Shown here one piece after another: positions 23,638 through 31,935 of a stretch of 64,000 nucleotides of DNA. The number at the start of each line of letters is the position of its first letter. Positions within the stretch are counted from its first letter, which is position 1. The stretch lies in assembly GCA_007132465.1 (NCBI GenBank), contig SLOP01000009.1:28838-92837 (forward strand), written 5' to 3'. The position numbers and the translations under genes were made by a program. Below the pieces are notes generated by a model. That model was not told the DNA's origin and made no database searches. It worked only from the letters and a program-made list of their open reading frames with translations. Source of the stretch: Candidatus Izemoplasma sp. Lineage in GTDB: Bacteria; Bacillota_I; Bacilli_A; Izemoplasmatales; Izemoplasmataceae.

Positions 23638-25245
23638 TTACCACCAGACAAACACCGTAAGCAGCACGATGATCATGACGACGAAGAGGTAATTGGCTTG
23701 TTGGAATGTCATCTTATGCTCGCGGATATAACGCACCGCTTTGGGATCAGGCGCAATCACAAAGCGATAGAATACGTAGCCAATCGATAAGGCGAGAAAA
23801 TAATCGAAGAAGTTCGCCCATGTGCCGATGTCAATGGTGCGAACTTGAAAACCGAAGAAACCTTCGCTGATGGGAATGTAAAAGTTCCCCAGCATGACGC
23901 ACGCAAACGCCAAACTCATCAGTGTCAAATTTTTTAGCGGTTTGCGAATGCGAATTGTCATTGTCTTCGGACCGAAAAAGATCTGACTCATCTTAATAAA
24001 CGACGTCGCTGTGCCGATGTTGACGATGAAGAGAATCCAGTAGCGAACACCCGAATCGATGACGCCGTATTTGATGATTGCTTTGGAGATGAAGCCGTTG
24101 AAGAACGGCGCTCCCGTAATCGACAACATGCCGACAATCATGAAGATGCTCACAAACGGCATGGTCCGCATCACGCCACGGATGTCGGTGACTTTTTTCG
24201 TGCGGTACGCGCTGATGATTACCCCAGCCCCGAGAAACAACAAACTTTTGAAGAGCGCGTGATTGAAAATATGCAAGAACCCGCCGATGAACATGTCGGG
24301 ATCGTGCAGCTTTGAGAGTCCCATCATCACAATGCCAATCTGGCTGATGGTGTGGTAGGCGAGGATCTGTTTCATGTCTTTTTGGCTGAGCGCAAACATC
24401 ACGCCAACCACCGCGGTCAAGGCACCAATCCAATAGAAGAAATCAGTGTAATTGAGGTTGGCAAATTCATACATTTGGTTCAACCGAATGAACAGGTAAA
24501 GCCCGCCTTTGACCACGAGTCCACTCAAGAGTGCGCTGATGCCGCTTTGGGCCACGCCGTGGGCGCGCGGTAGCCACGCATAGAGTGGCACAAAGGCGCT
24601 TTTGACCATTACTGCCACCATGAAAAGGGCGTAAGAGAAGCGCACGACAGTGAGCGAATCGGTGGCCGCGATGGCGTCGCGAACAAGCAAGATGTTAATC
24701 GTGCCGAAGCTGTTGTAAACCAAGATGATCGACAACAAAAACATCATCATCGCGACTTTGCTGATCAGCAGATAAAAAAGTCCAGCTCGATAGGCGTCTC
24801 CGGTTTTCTTGAAGGCGATCAAAATCGTCACCAAAATGGTGATGAGTTCCATAAAGACAAACATATTAAAAAGGTCATTGGTTTGTAAGAGCCCGAGGAA
24901 GACCCCTTGTAAAAACATCAAAAAGAAAAGGAAGTTATGGTTGGTGTTGCCTTTTTCAAAGGTGTAAATGAGGACCATCCACCAACTGAAGACACTTAAA
25001 AACATGAACGACACGCTGATTTCGTCGTTCACGAGGCTGATGCCAATCCATTCGTTCCACCCGCCGAGGACAATCATTGTGTCTTCGTAGTTGCCGGAAA
25101 ACGCACGGTAATAAAGCACAAGCAACACGGTCATGAGTGCTTGTGCAACCAACGCCAGCCAGTTCATGTGACGGCTTTTAACCACGTAAAGAAAGAGCGC
25201 CGTCAACACGGGAATGAAGATCAAATACACCGGTATAAAATGCAT
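23638..25245 (-). CDS. mnhD: Mrp-type cation/proton antiporter subunit D (operon 1)
   Basis: Large antiporter-like subunit, 535 residues with about 14 membrane helices, homologous to NuoM/NuoN and MrpD. Landmarks of the proton channel are FVFMELITILVTILIAFKKT (the conserved Glu), KSAFVPLYAWLPRAHGVAQSGISALLSGLVVKGG (conserved Lys) and MKQILAYHTISQIGIVMMGL. It is the only large antiporter subunit of operon 1. The ATG shares one base with the TAA of mnhC. It works with MnhB/C/E/F/G in the cytoplasmic membrane to exchange Na+ or K+ for protons. Confidence 0.85.
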   Translation of the reverse strand: MHFIPVYLIFIPVLTALFLYVVKSRHMNWLALVAQALMTVLLVLYYRAFSGNYEDTMIVLGGWNEWIGISLVNDEISVSFMFLSVFSWWMVLIYTFEKGNTNHNFLFFLMFLQGVFLGLLQTNDLFNMFVFMELITILVTILIAFKKTGDAYRAGLFYLLISKVAMMMFLLSIILVYNSFGTINILLVRDAIAATDSLTVVRFSYALFMVAVMVKSAFVPLYAWLPRAHGVAQSGISALLSGLVVKGGLYLFIRLNQMYEFANLNYTDFFYWIGALTAVVGVMFALSQKDMKQILAYHTISQIGIVMMGLSKLHDPDMFIGGFLHIFNHALFKSLLFLGAGVIISAYRTKKVTDIRGVMRTMPFVSIFMIVGMLSITGAPFFNGFISKAIIKYGVIDSGVRYWILFIVNIGTATSFIKMSQIFFGPKTMTIRIRKPLKNLTLMSLAFACVMLGNFYIPISEGFFGFQVRTIDIGTWANFFDYFLALSIGYVFYRFVIAPDPKAVRYIREHKMTFQQANYLFVVMIIVLLTVFVWW

Positions 25246-25580
25246 TATTTACCTTCTCCGCGGCGCAAAATCTCGCGCCATTCAACGGTTCCATAGTGAT
25301 GGAACACTTTGATGCAAAGCATGAGCGCCAGCGCTGTCACGGTCGATCCGATGACGATGGTGGTAATCATCAAGGCTTGTGGAAGCGGGTCAGCGATGAT
25401 GTCGGCCGCCCCGTTGATGATGGGGATTGAGCCGCCTCGCCAGTTCCCGAGGTTCAAAAACAGTAAAATCACGCCCGACTCAATGATCGTCACGCTAAAG
25501 ACGCTCTTGATGATGTTTTTGCTCGTGGAAAGGCCATACATGCCAATGAGAATCACAAGAAACGTTAACATCGGATCCAT
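25245..25580 (-). CDS. mnhC: Mrp-type antiporter subunit C (operon 1)
   Basis: Small membrane subunit of 111 residues, NuoK-like, with three helices. Family features: MYGLSTSKNIIKSVFSVTIIESGVILLFLNLG and IADPLPQALMITTIVIGSTVTALALML, the latter including the conserved DPLPQALVLTAIVI-type motif. The ATG abuts the stop of the upstream B subunit. GGAGGG precedes it. Confidence 0.9.
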   Translation of the reverse strand: MDPMLTFLVILIGMYGLSTSKNIIKSVFSVTIIESGVILLFLNLGNWRGGSIPIINGAADIIADPLPQALMITTIVIGSTVTALALMLCIKVFHHYGTVEWREILRRGEGK

Positions 25581-26273
25581 TTAGCGACCCTCCTTCAAAA
25601 ACGCCGTAAAGATCGCCCATAAGCCTAGCGCGACTTTAAAACCGACGAGGATGTTTAACGTGACAAGATAAATGGCTTGGTTCGAACCCCCGTGTGTATC
25701 ATAAGGAAACACGTTGGTGAAAAAAGTGCCTCGGGTAAAGATGCTCAGCGACGCAATAATCAATATGGTTAAGTACAAGAACTTCTCCACGGTCACAATC
25801 ATGCCGATGTTGGTTTCTTTTTCGGCATCGATGTAATAAAGTATCAAAATTGCCGTCGCCACGATGGCGCCACCTTGGAACCCCCCACCGGGAGACACGT
25901 GACCGTTGACAATGATGTAAAACCCAAACGCCAGCATCAAGGGATAGACCAGGCGGCTGAAGGTCACAAACAAGTCAGGGGTTTTAAACTTATCAAGCAT
26001 GAAACGCGCGTTTTTCTCTTCGATATCGTGTTTGCTAATCCAGATGATGCCTGAAACGGCAATCAACAAAATCCCTGCCTCAAACAGACTATCGAACAAG
26101 CGATAATCAAGCAGAATCGCCGTCACAAGGTTGTTTGAGCCGGTTTGCTCAGCACCGTACTCGCGGAAGTAATCGGCGCTCGTCTGATAAAGCTGGTCAA
26201 GGTCGCTCAGCGACACGATGAACACCGCGAAAATCGCCAGCAACATCACAATCAAAATGCCCTGTCTAATCAC
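25581..26273 (-). CDS. mnhB: MbhE-MnhB fusion subunit of Mrp antiporter (operon 1)
   Basis: Membrane protein of 230 residues. The C-terminal half is MnhB (LVYPLMLAFGFYIIVNGHVSPGGGFQGGAIVAT). The N-terminal 90 residues resemble the separate MbhE-type subunit found in operon 2: a helix, a loop ending NNLVTAILLDYRLFDSLFEAGILLIAVSGI. So a subunit that is separate in the second operon is fused here. The start is taken as GTG 26273, with AAGGA 11 bases upstream and an 8-base overlap with the previous gene; ATG codons at 26315/26312 are alternatives with no ribosome site. Confidence 0.8.
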   Translation of the reverse strand: MIRQGILIVMLLAIFAVFIVSLSDLDQLYQTSADYFREYGAEQTGSNNLVTAILLDYRLFDSLFEAGILLIAVSGIIWISKHDIEEKNARFMLDKFKTPDLFVTFSRLVYPLMLAFGFYIIVNGHVSPGGGFQGGAIVATAILILYYIDAEKETNIGMIVTVEKFLYLTILIIASLSIFTRGTFFTNVFPYDTHGGSNQAIYLVTLNILVGFKVALGLWAIFTAFLKEGR

Positions 26274-26841
26274 CGAAATCACGATCCTTAAACGTGATGA
26301 CCTCAATCGCATCATAATCGCGTGCCATTTGTTTCAGTTTGTGCATCAAAATGTTCGACTCTTTGCCCTTCAGCAAATATTTACCCGTCTCTTCGTCTTT
26401 TGAAACAATCAGGTCAACGTTCGTCTCTTCACACAGTTTTTGTTCGCGTCCACGACCGACCGAACAAAGCCTGACGTCGTTTGAAATGTTGAGTTCCAAA
26501 TGGTAAAAATCGGTGAAGCGTTTTAAGAAGATGTAGCCCACGCCCGTAAACGCATCGTCGCTGATGATGAAATCATCCATTGCCTTATCGAGCACGATAA
26601 ACTCACGTTGACGGGAAATGCTGATGACGTAAATCAGCGGGATGATGGCACTTCCAATGGCCACTTCGGCAATCGCCACGTCAGGGGCTTTGTTGATGAC
26701 ATAAAGGCTCGCCGTGACAAGGCTGAAGACCGCAATCAGCACGATGATTGTGCCGGTGTTTTTATGCGTCACAATGGCAATCGCCATAATAATCAAGAGC
26801 ACTTGGAGGGCATACGCTGTGATTTCGAGCATATCAGGCAT
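26266..26841 (-). CDS. DUF4040/MbhD-like Mrp subunit with soluble C-terminal extension (operon 1)
   Basis: Protein of 191 residues. The first 80 are three helices of the DUF4040 family (the MrpA C-terminal segment / MbhD), with NKAPDVAIAEVAIGSAIIPLIYV matching the conserved PDVAxTEAxxG motif. The last 110 residues are soluble (LDKAMDDFIISDDAFTGVG onward, containing two Cys) and absent from the 78-residue counterpart in operon 2. The function of the extension is not recognised; a cytosolic regulatory module is possible. The start is ATG 26841 after GGAGG and it overlaps mnhG by eight bases. Confidence 0.8.
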   Translation of the reverse strand: MPDMLEITAYALQVLLIIMAIAIVTHKNTGTIIVLIAVFSLVTASLYVINKAPDVAIAEVAIGSAIIPLIYVISISRQREFIVLDKAMDDFIISDDAFTGVGYIFLKRFTDFYHLELNISNDVRLCSVGRGREQKLCEETNVDLIVSKDEETGKYLLKGKESNILMHKLKQMARDYDAIEVITFKDRDFGD

Positions 26842-27181
26842 ACAAATCTTCCTCCTCTTCCTTCCGGCGTTGCTTGGCAGTTTCCGACTCAATGCGGCGT
26901 ATGTCGACGCCGGTCAAAAAGGCGCTTCGGATGTTCACGTGACTGCTGATTGGGCTCGTGATGAGCAAGAAACCAATCAGCATAAGAAAACGCAGCACGT
27001 AGTCAAACTCCGTGATTCGCGATAACAATAACGCAATGAGCACAGTCAACGAGCCGACTGTATCTATGGTCGCCGCCGATAAAATACGTGTGTAAAGGTT
27101 TTTTAACCGGAAGATGGCAATCATGCCAAAGATGATGAACAACCACGACATGATGAGCAAGAAAATAATGGGAACAATCAT
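26834..27181 (-). CDS. mnhG: Mrp-type antiporter subunit G (operon 1)
   Basis: Membrane protein of 115 residues with three helices. The segment IFGMIAIFRLKNLYTRILSAATIDTVGSLTVLIAL matches the MnhG signature in which a polar, substrate-like motif follows the first helix. The charged C-terminus ends in a Lys/Glu tract. The start is ATG 27181, overlapping mnhF as ATGA and preceded by GGAGG. Confidence 0.85.
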   Translation of the reverse strand: MIVPIIFLLIMSWLFIIFGMIAIFRLKNLYTRILSAATIDTVGSLTVLIALLLSRITEFDYVLRFLMLIGFLLITSPISSHVNIRSAFLTGVDIRRIESETAKQRRKEEEEDLYA

Positions 27182-27453
27182 TTCTCTCGCCCTCCCGTCA
27201 TGATGTATTTTGACAATAAGGTAATCGTCAAAAAACCAACGATTCCATACGCAATCGCGATGTCCATGATTGTCAGGCTGTCGACCCAAATTGCGTACAC
27301 CGCCATGAACATGACGACCTTGGCGCTGATTAAGTTAATCATCAACAGCCGATCCCAAATAAGCGGCCCCATCACCAGGCGAATGAAACTAACGAGAATC
27401 GCCAAGATCAACATGAACATCGTGAACACGACAAACCATTCAAAAACCGTCAT
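27178..27453 (-). CDS. mnhF: Mrp-type antiporter subunit F (operon 1)
   Basis: Small membrane subunit of 91 residues, three helices. VRLVMGPLIWDRLLMINLISAKVVMFMAVYA is the MnhF landmark (GPxxxDRVLAxDxL-like), followed by LTIMDIAIAYGIVGFLTITLLSKYI. ATGA overlaps with both neighbours indicate coupled translation. Confidence 0.88.
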   Translation of the reverse strand: MTVFEWFVVFTMFMLILAILVSFIRLVMGPLIWDRLLMINLISAKVVMFMAVYAIWVDSLTIMDIAIAYGIVGFLTITLLSKYIMTGGREK

Positions 27454-27977
27454 TGGCGATCTCCTTTCTGCTTAAGCAAGCGCTCAAATTTCTGACGTAT
27501 CGGTTTTTCCAACGCTTCGGCTGTCGCGCCGGGTGGGGCGATGGTCATCACCGTAATCATGTGTTTTTCTGTGTCGGTGTCGATGGTGATGGTGCCCGGT
27601 GTCAACGTAATCGAGTTGGAAATAATCCCGATCAGCACAGCATCCTCGACATCGAGTTCAATGTCAAACACGACCGGTTCATAATGATGGGCAAGCAGGT
27701 TATACACGTAGATGAAACTCGCCTTATAAATCTCCACGAACAAAAACACGACGTAAACAACAATCGTCCGTAACTTGATGGCATGGTACACATACCCATC
27801 ATCATCGTAGAGCACGTTGTGCGTCATCATCGTCACCACGCCGCATATGAACACGCCAGCCAGCACCGTCTGCAAGCCGAGGTCCCACATTAAAAGAAAC
27901 CAGAACACAAGCAGCACGAAAAACAGCTTGTAGCGCAGGCGGATAAAGCGTAGGCTTTTTTGCATGAATGGCTTCAC
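27450..27977 (-). CDS. mnhE: Mrp-type antiporter subunit E (operon 1)
   Basis: First gene of operon 1, 175 residues. Two N-terminal helices are followed by a soluble domain with SITLTPGTITIDTDTEKHMITVMTI, the MnhE hallmark. The start is GTG 27977 with GGAG seven bases upstream. The promoter at 28006-28033 lies inside the 3' end of the Nudix gene, so this operon is independently transcribed from there. Confidence 0.9.
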   Translation of the reverse strand: MKPFMQKSLRFIRLRYKLFFVLLVFWFLLMWDLGLQTVLAGVFICGVVTMMTHNVLYDDDGYVYHAIKLRTIVVYVVFLFVEIYKASFIYVYNLLAHHYEPVVFDIELDVEDAVLIGIISNSITLTPGTITIDTDTEKHMITVMTIAPPGATAEALEKPIRQKFERLLKQKGDRQ

Positions 27978-28005
27978 GTGACCACTCCTTAGTCTAAACG
28001 TCAGT

Positions 28006-28033
28006 ATTATACCATGAAAACGCTTTTAGTCAA
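28006..28033 (-). promoter_or_regulatory. Sigma-A promoter of Mrp operon 1
   Basis: Minus strand: TTGACT (28033-28028), 16-base spacer ending TGG, TATAAT (28011-28006). It combines a near-consensus -35 and an extended -10 and is the strongest promoter seen in the window. It overlaps the Nudix stop codon. Confidence 0.85.
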
Positions 28034-28574
28034 ACGGATACTGTCGCGCAGCCGCAAGCAGCGCAACCACCGTTTTGGCGTCTTGAATCTCACCGTTTTC
28101 CACGCGTTTTATCGCCTCGGCAAACGGCATAAGCACGACGTCGACAAACTCATCGTCGTCGCCAATTTGTGGGGTTGTTGTCGGCGTTGCGTGCAAGGCC
28201 AAAAAAATCTCGACCCGTTCATCGGAAAACCCAATCGCCGAATAGATGCTGGAAAGCGGCGTCAGTGTTGGTGCATCATACCCGGTTTCTTCAACCATTT
28301 CACGGTGAGCACAACGCATCCCGTGCTCACCCGGAAAATCTTTTTTCCCCGCGGGAATTTCCAAACTGTCTCGGCCAATAGCGTAGCGGTGTTGGCGTAC
28401 CAATACCACCTGTCCTTGATCGGTCACAGGCAAGGCCGAGGCGGCGCCGACATGTTTCACCACGACGCGCTTGGCTTCCCGCCCATCGGGTAAACGCACA
28501 TCATCTTCAATGAGTTCTAAAAAGTCGTTTTTATATTTTGACGCGCGCCGTAGGCGCGTTTCTTTGAAATTCAT
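28026..28574 (-). CDS. Nudix hydrolase, ADP-ribose pyrophosphatase-like
   Basis: Cytosolic Nudix enzyme of 182 residues. The Nudix box reads AGKKDFPGE...REMVEETGYDA, with one extra residue between the Gly and first Glu compared with the canonical spacing. ValLysHVGAASALPV and QHRYAIGRDSLEIPAG before it fit ADP-ribose/nucleotide-sugar pyrophosphatases. The start is ATG 28574 preceded by GGAGGG. Probably monocistronic. Confidence 0.88.
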   Translation of the reverse strand: MNFKETRLRRASKYKNDFLELIEDDVRLPDGREAKRVVVKHVGAASALPVTDQGQVVLVRQHRYAIGRDSLEIPAGKKDFPGEHGMRCAHREMVEETGYDAPTLTPLSSIYSAIGFSDERVEIFLALHATPTTTPQIGDDDEFVDVVLMPFAEAIKRVENGEIQDAKTVVALLAAARQYPFD

Positions 28575-28654
28575 ACACTGTCCCTCCGTCCGGTTGTCTT
28601 TATTTTACCACATGCACACCCTTGACACGCTAGAAAGAAGAGCGCGTTCAGCGC

Positions 28655-30040
28655 TCACGTGTATCGCTTGACTGAAAAACGCGTTAGTTTGACGCTTTCC
28701 CCATCCTTGATGCCGGCTTTTTTTCGCGCCACAGCCATTTGCTGCTCGGTCGTGTCAATCCCCTCGATGTCCGGCAGCAACACCCCACATCGCTTCCCTG
28801 CGGTGACGATGATGCCATCGTGTTTAGGATCAAGCGAATCGGTTGATTGAACGGACGTAAACCCAACTAGCACATCAACCTTAATCTCAAGCCAGGGCAG
28901 TTCATCCTCGCGTACCGACGGAAACCGCGCATCGCGGGTCGCCGCCGCCACTGCATTGCGCGCCACTTCCTCAGCCAGCGAGGGCGTTGAGGGTGAGGTG
29001 GTTCCCACGCAACCACGAAGCGCACCAAACAACCTTAATGTCACAAACGCCGGCGCCGGTTTACGTAAGTACGCAGGAATCTGCCGACGCAACACATCCC
29101 TAGGCTGACGTTGCAACACGTGCGCTTCAATCGCCGCCTTAGCGAGCATCACCGGTGTAGAGGCTCGCCGCTCACGAGCCGCAAGCCGCTTTTTTTCGGC
29201 ATCACGCACCCGGTCACCGAAACATCGATGATCGTCGGGTCCCCTCGGCGTGATGGACGCCACCGCATACCCTACCCCGAAAGGGCCTTCATAACTCAAT
29301 ACCTCGGTGTCGACGGCGCGACCATCACACACACCGCTGACCATCACCATGCTTTTTAAGCCACATTCACCGGCGCGGTGAGCCAAGCCTGAATCTACGG
29401 TTAAAAGCGCCGCAAAATCACCGGCTCGCAGCGCGTTAATCACGTAGGCATCAAACCGTGGCCCCGCCGGGTCAAAGCCGTAAGGACCATCCGCTTTTAG
29501 ACGATGTGACAAATCGCCGCTCGCCACAAACACCACCCGTTGCGGCGCTTCCCGCAGCGCGTTGCCGATTGCACATCCAGCCTCGTAATGATCAATCAAA
29601 CTCATGCCCGACACCGACAACAACACGACCTCAACCCCGGGGTAATGTTGCTCGATGAAGTAAAGCGGCACCAGCGTGCCGTGGTCTACCTCACCCGGGC
29701 GACTCTCCAGCATACCACCGGCAATGTTCGCCCTTTGGTAAGCTTCTTCAATGTGCTGTGCCATTGCGTCGTTAAGGGTGATGGGCACACGCACATGCGG
29801 TGCACCAAAGGGCGCAAACGTCCCTTCAGTAGGCTTGTTGTGGGCAATGTGAAAATAATCAGCGTAGGCGGTGGCGTGCGGTGAGACAATCACAACGACG
29901 TCCGGCTTCAGCTTTGCGATTCGTCGCGCCACCACCTCAAAGGCATTCAGCGTTGTGTGCATCTTCTTTTCTTCTCCCCGCCCGATCGCGGGAATCGCAA
30001 TCGGTGGGTGTGGAAGCACATAAGCGTCTAAGAGCGGCAT
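28655..30040 (-). CDS. AmmeMemoRadiSam system protein: LigB/MEMO-like domain fused to AMMECR1
   Basis: Protein of 461 residues with two domains. The N-terminal part (about 1-265) is a class III extradiol dioxygenase-like/MEMO-type fold: DAYVLPHPPIAIPAIG, VIVSPHATAYADYF, EVDHGTLVPLYF and VASGDLSHRLK carry the expected metal-type His residues. The C-terminal part (about 285-461) is AMMECR1: FVTLRLFGALRGCVGT, ARNAVAAATRDARFPSV and the ending SVKLTRFSVKRY. The radical-SAM gene just upstream (16-base gap) completes the conserved AmmeMemoRadiSam set. The biochemical role of the set is not established. ATG 30040 follows AAAGGGGG. Confidence 0.88.
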   Translation of the reverse strand: MPLLDAYVLPHPPIAIPAIGRGEEKKMHTTLNAFEVVARRIAKLKPDVVVIVSPHATAYADYFHIAHNKPTEGTFAPFGAPHVRVPITLNDAMAQHIEEAYQRANIAGGMLESRPGEVDHGTLVPLYFIEQHYPGVEVVLLSVSGMSLIDHYEAGCAIGNALREAPQRVVFVASGDLSHRLKADGPYGFDPAGPRFDAYVINALRAGDFAALLTVDSGLAHRAGECGLKSMVMVSGVCDGRAVDTEVLSYEGPFGVGYAVASITPRGPDDHRCFGDRVRDAEKKRLAARERRASTPVMLAKAAIEAHVLQRQPRDVLRRQIPAYLRKPAPAFVTLRLFGALRGCVGTTSPSTPSLAEEVARNAVAAATRDARFPSVREDELPWLEIKVDVLVGFTSVQSTDSLDPKHDGIIVTAGKRCGVLLPDIEGIDTTEQQMAVARKKAGIKDGESVKLTRFSVKRYT

Positions 30041-30056
30041 GGTTATCCCCCTTTCT

Positions 30057-30929
30057 TTACCACACGTTGCCCAAGTATACGTGCTTTAACCCAGCTTGCT
30101 CGCCAAAGCGCTGAACCATCGTCAGTGTGGCAAGCGGTGTGGGTTTTGCCTCGCGCATCAAGGCGCTCGGAAAAAAACGCGAGACGTGCCACGGCACCTC
30201 GGTGCCCCACGTGCTTACCATCGTCTCAACCATTTCGCGCAAGGTGGCTTCATCGTCGTTGACGCCCGGTACCACGAGCGTCGTGACTTCCACGTGCACG
30301 CCCGCCTTGACCATCGTGTCAATGGTTTTTACCACCGGGTCGCCCGGAGCCAACGAAAAGCGAGCCACATGCCTTGACCCCGGGACTTTATAATCCACGT
30401 TCGCTGCGTCCAACCACGGTAAAATCATCGCGAGCGCCTCAGGACTCATCGCTCCGTTGGTGACCCACACCGTCTTCAGACCTGCTTCGCGCGCCCGTTG
30501 CATCGTTTCAAGGGCGTATTCAACGTAAACGGTCGGTTCCGTGTACGTGCATGCAACCGAGTGGCATCCGTGTCGCAACGCAGCCTTGATGTGATCCTCA
30601 GGCGTTATGTGGGTGCCCTTAACGGGTGCGTTTTCATCGACCCAGGCAATTGCTGCGTTTTGACACCACGGGCATCGCAAGTTGCATCCCGCCGCCGCAA
30701 ACGAGTACGTCCGCGTGCCGGGCATGAATCGATTCAACGGTTTTTTCTCAATAGGGTCAATCGCTGCCGAGATAGCCAGTGGATAATTCAACGCATACAG
30801 CGTGCCATCACGGTTTTCGCGCACACCGCAAAAGCCACGATTCCCCGCGGTGATAAGGCAGCGACGAAAACAAAGCCGACACCGCACCGCACGGTGCTTC
30901 AACGTGTCATAAAGCATCGCTTCACGCAT
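30057..30929 (-). CDS. amrS: AmmeMemoRadiSam system radical SAM enzyme
   Basis: Radical SAM protein of 290 residues. The 4Fe-4S motif is in AAGCNLRCPWCQNAAIAW (CxxxCxxC, about residues 81-88). An N-terminal Cys group CRLCFRRCLI...GFCGVR (about 17-37) is typical for this subfamily and for pyruvate-formate-lyase-activating-like proteins. The middle contains YTEPTVYVEYALE. The start is ATG 30929 with AAGGTGGG upstream. It precedes and is probably co-transcribed with the LigB-AMMECR1 gene. Confidence 0.9.
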   Translation of the reverse strand: MREAMLYDTLKHRAVRCRLCFRRCLITAGNRGFCGVRENRDGTLYALNYPLAISAAIDPIEKKPLNRFMPGTRTYSFAAAGCNLRCPWCQNAAIAWVDENAPVKGTHITPEDHIKAALRHGCHSVACTYTEPTVYVEYALETMQRAREAGLKTVWVTNGAMSPEALAMILPWLDAANVDYKVPGSRHVARFSLAPGDPVVKTIDTMVKAGVHVEVTTLVVPGVNDDEATLREMVETMVSTWGTEVPWHVSRFFPSALMREAKPTPLATLTMVQRFGEQAGLKHVYLGNVW

Positions 30930-31000
30930 CGCCTACACCCACCTTTCACCTTTATTCTATCATGAATGGCACGCCGAACCAACGAGCAATAAGCACGTAA

Positions 31001-31027
31001 AAACCCCTCGCATGCAGCGCAAGGGGT
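31001..31027 (-). terminator. Probable terminator of the nucleotidyltransferase gene
   Basis: On the minus strand AACCCCT ... AGGGGTTTTT forms a hairpin with an imperfect inner stem, right after the stop region. Confidence 0.6.
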
Positions 31028-31032
31028 TGGGC

Positions 31033-31884
31033 TTATCGCACTGGTGGTCCTTTGTGCATCCACCGTTTAGCGGCGGTTTCTACGCGCGCGTAATTTCTAC
31101 GATTGTACGCATAATGTTGCTGTTTAGCGACACGCATAGCGTAGGCCGCAAACAGCTCAAGCAATTGATTGAGCGCCAAGGTAACGCTGGCCTTTGAAGC
31201 GGTTGGAAACGTCTTGAGGTAGGCAGCGTAGTCGCCCGAATCCAACAACACCGGGTACTTTGCATGGTGCTTGCCTGTGCTCAGCGATTGCTTGGCTATC
31301 AGCGACCAATCGATCTGTGCTTCTAATCCATGGCGCATCAAACGGAGGTGGTCAATGGCGTAAGCCCACTGGTGTCGGTATACCCCTTTAGCCACGTAAA
31401 GCGTGAGGAAGTAAAACTGCTTAACACAACTTTGAAACATCGCTTCAGTTGGCTTTTTGACGTGGTATGACACCTCGCTTGGTTCAGCTTGCGTGTCGAT
31501 GCGATGGTCTTTGTCAATAAGGATTTTTGATAACGAATCGTTAATCACCGATGTTTCAAGCGTCTCGATCGGCCAAAACGAGATATCCAGTCGTTCGCCC
31601 GAAGCAAACTGTATCAAGGCGATGTCACCTTCAAAGTCGTCAGGATCAAACACCTGTTCAGCCTTGGTTTGTGTGATAAGCACCTCACCATACGCCGTGA
31701 AACGCGCGAAATCACAAGGGTAGGTTGGAAAATCGCGGACGTACATCGCCAGATCAATATCCTGAAACGCATCAGGCATCACAGCGGGGTTGACACGCGA
31801 GCCGTTTAAGACGACGGCACGAATGCGCTCATCGGTCTTTGCGATGGCGAGTGCGTGCATTAACAAAGGCGGATAATTAGGCAT
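31033..31884 (-). CDS. ANT(6)-type aminoglycoside nucleotidyltransferase-like protein
   Basis: Protein of 283 residues in the AadE/ANT(6) family of streptomycin adenylyltransferases. The N-terminal catalytic motif is VVLNGSRVNPAVMPDAFQDIDLAMYV, with the metal-binding DIDLAM, then LISFWP-like GERLDISFWPIE. The C-terminal region contains CVKQFYFLTLYVAKGVYRHQ, as in the family. The start is ATG 31884, ten bases after AGGAGG. The gene lies amid housekeeping genes without mobile elements, so it looks resident. Whether it acts on streptomycin or on another substrate is unknown. Confidence 0.82.
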   Translation of the reverse strand: MPNYPPLLMHALAIAKTDERIRAVVLNGSRVNPAVMPDAFQDIDLAMYVRDFPTYPCDFARFTAYGEVLITQTKAEQVFDPDDFEGDIALIQFASGERLDISFWPIETLETSVINDSLSKILIDKDHRIDTQAEPSEVSYHVKKPTEAMFQSCVKQFYFLTLYVAKGVYRHQWAYAIDHLRLMRHGLEAQIDWSLIAKQSLSTGKHHAKYPVLLDSGDYAAYLKTFPTASKASVTLALNQLLELFAAYAMRVAKQQHYAYNRRNYARVETAAKRWMHKGPPVR

Positions 31885-31935
31885 TATGTACAGGCCTCCT
31901 CGGGCGATGGTTCGCACCCCTTGGTTACCAAGAAA

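Noticed and set aside
28637..28656. Terminator after the AMMECR1 fusion gene
   Set aside because: GAGCGC-N5-GCGCTC is only six pairs and followed by an interrupted T stretch; too weak to list as a feature.
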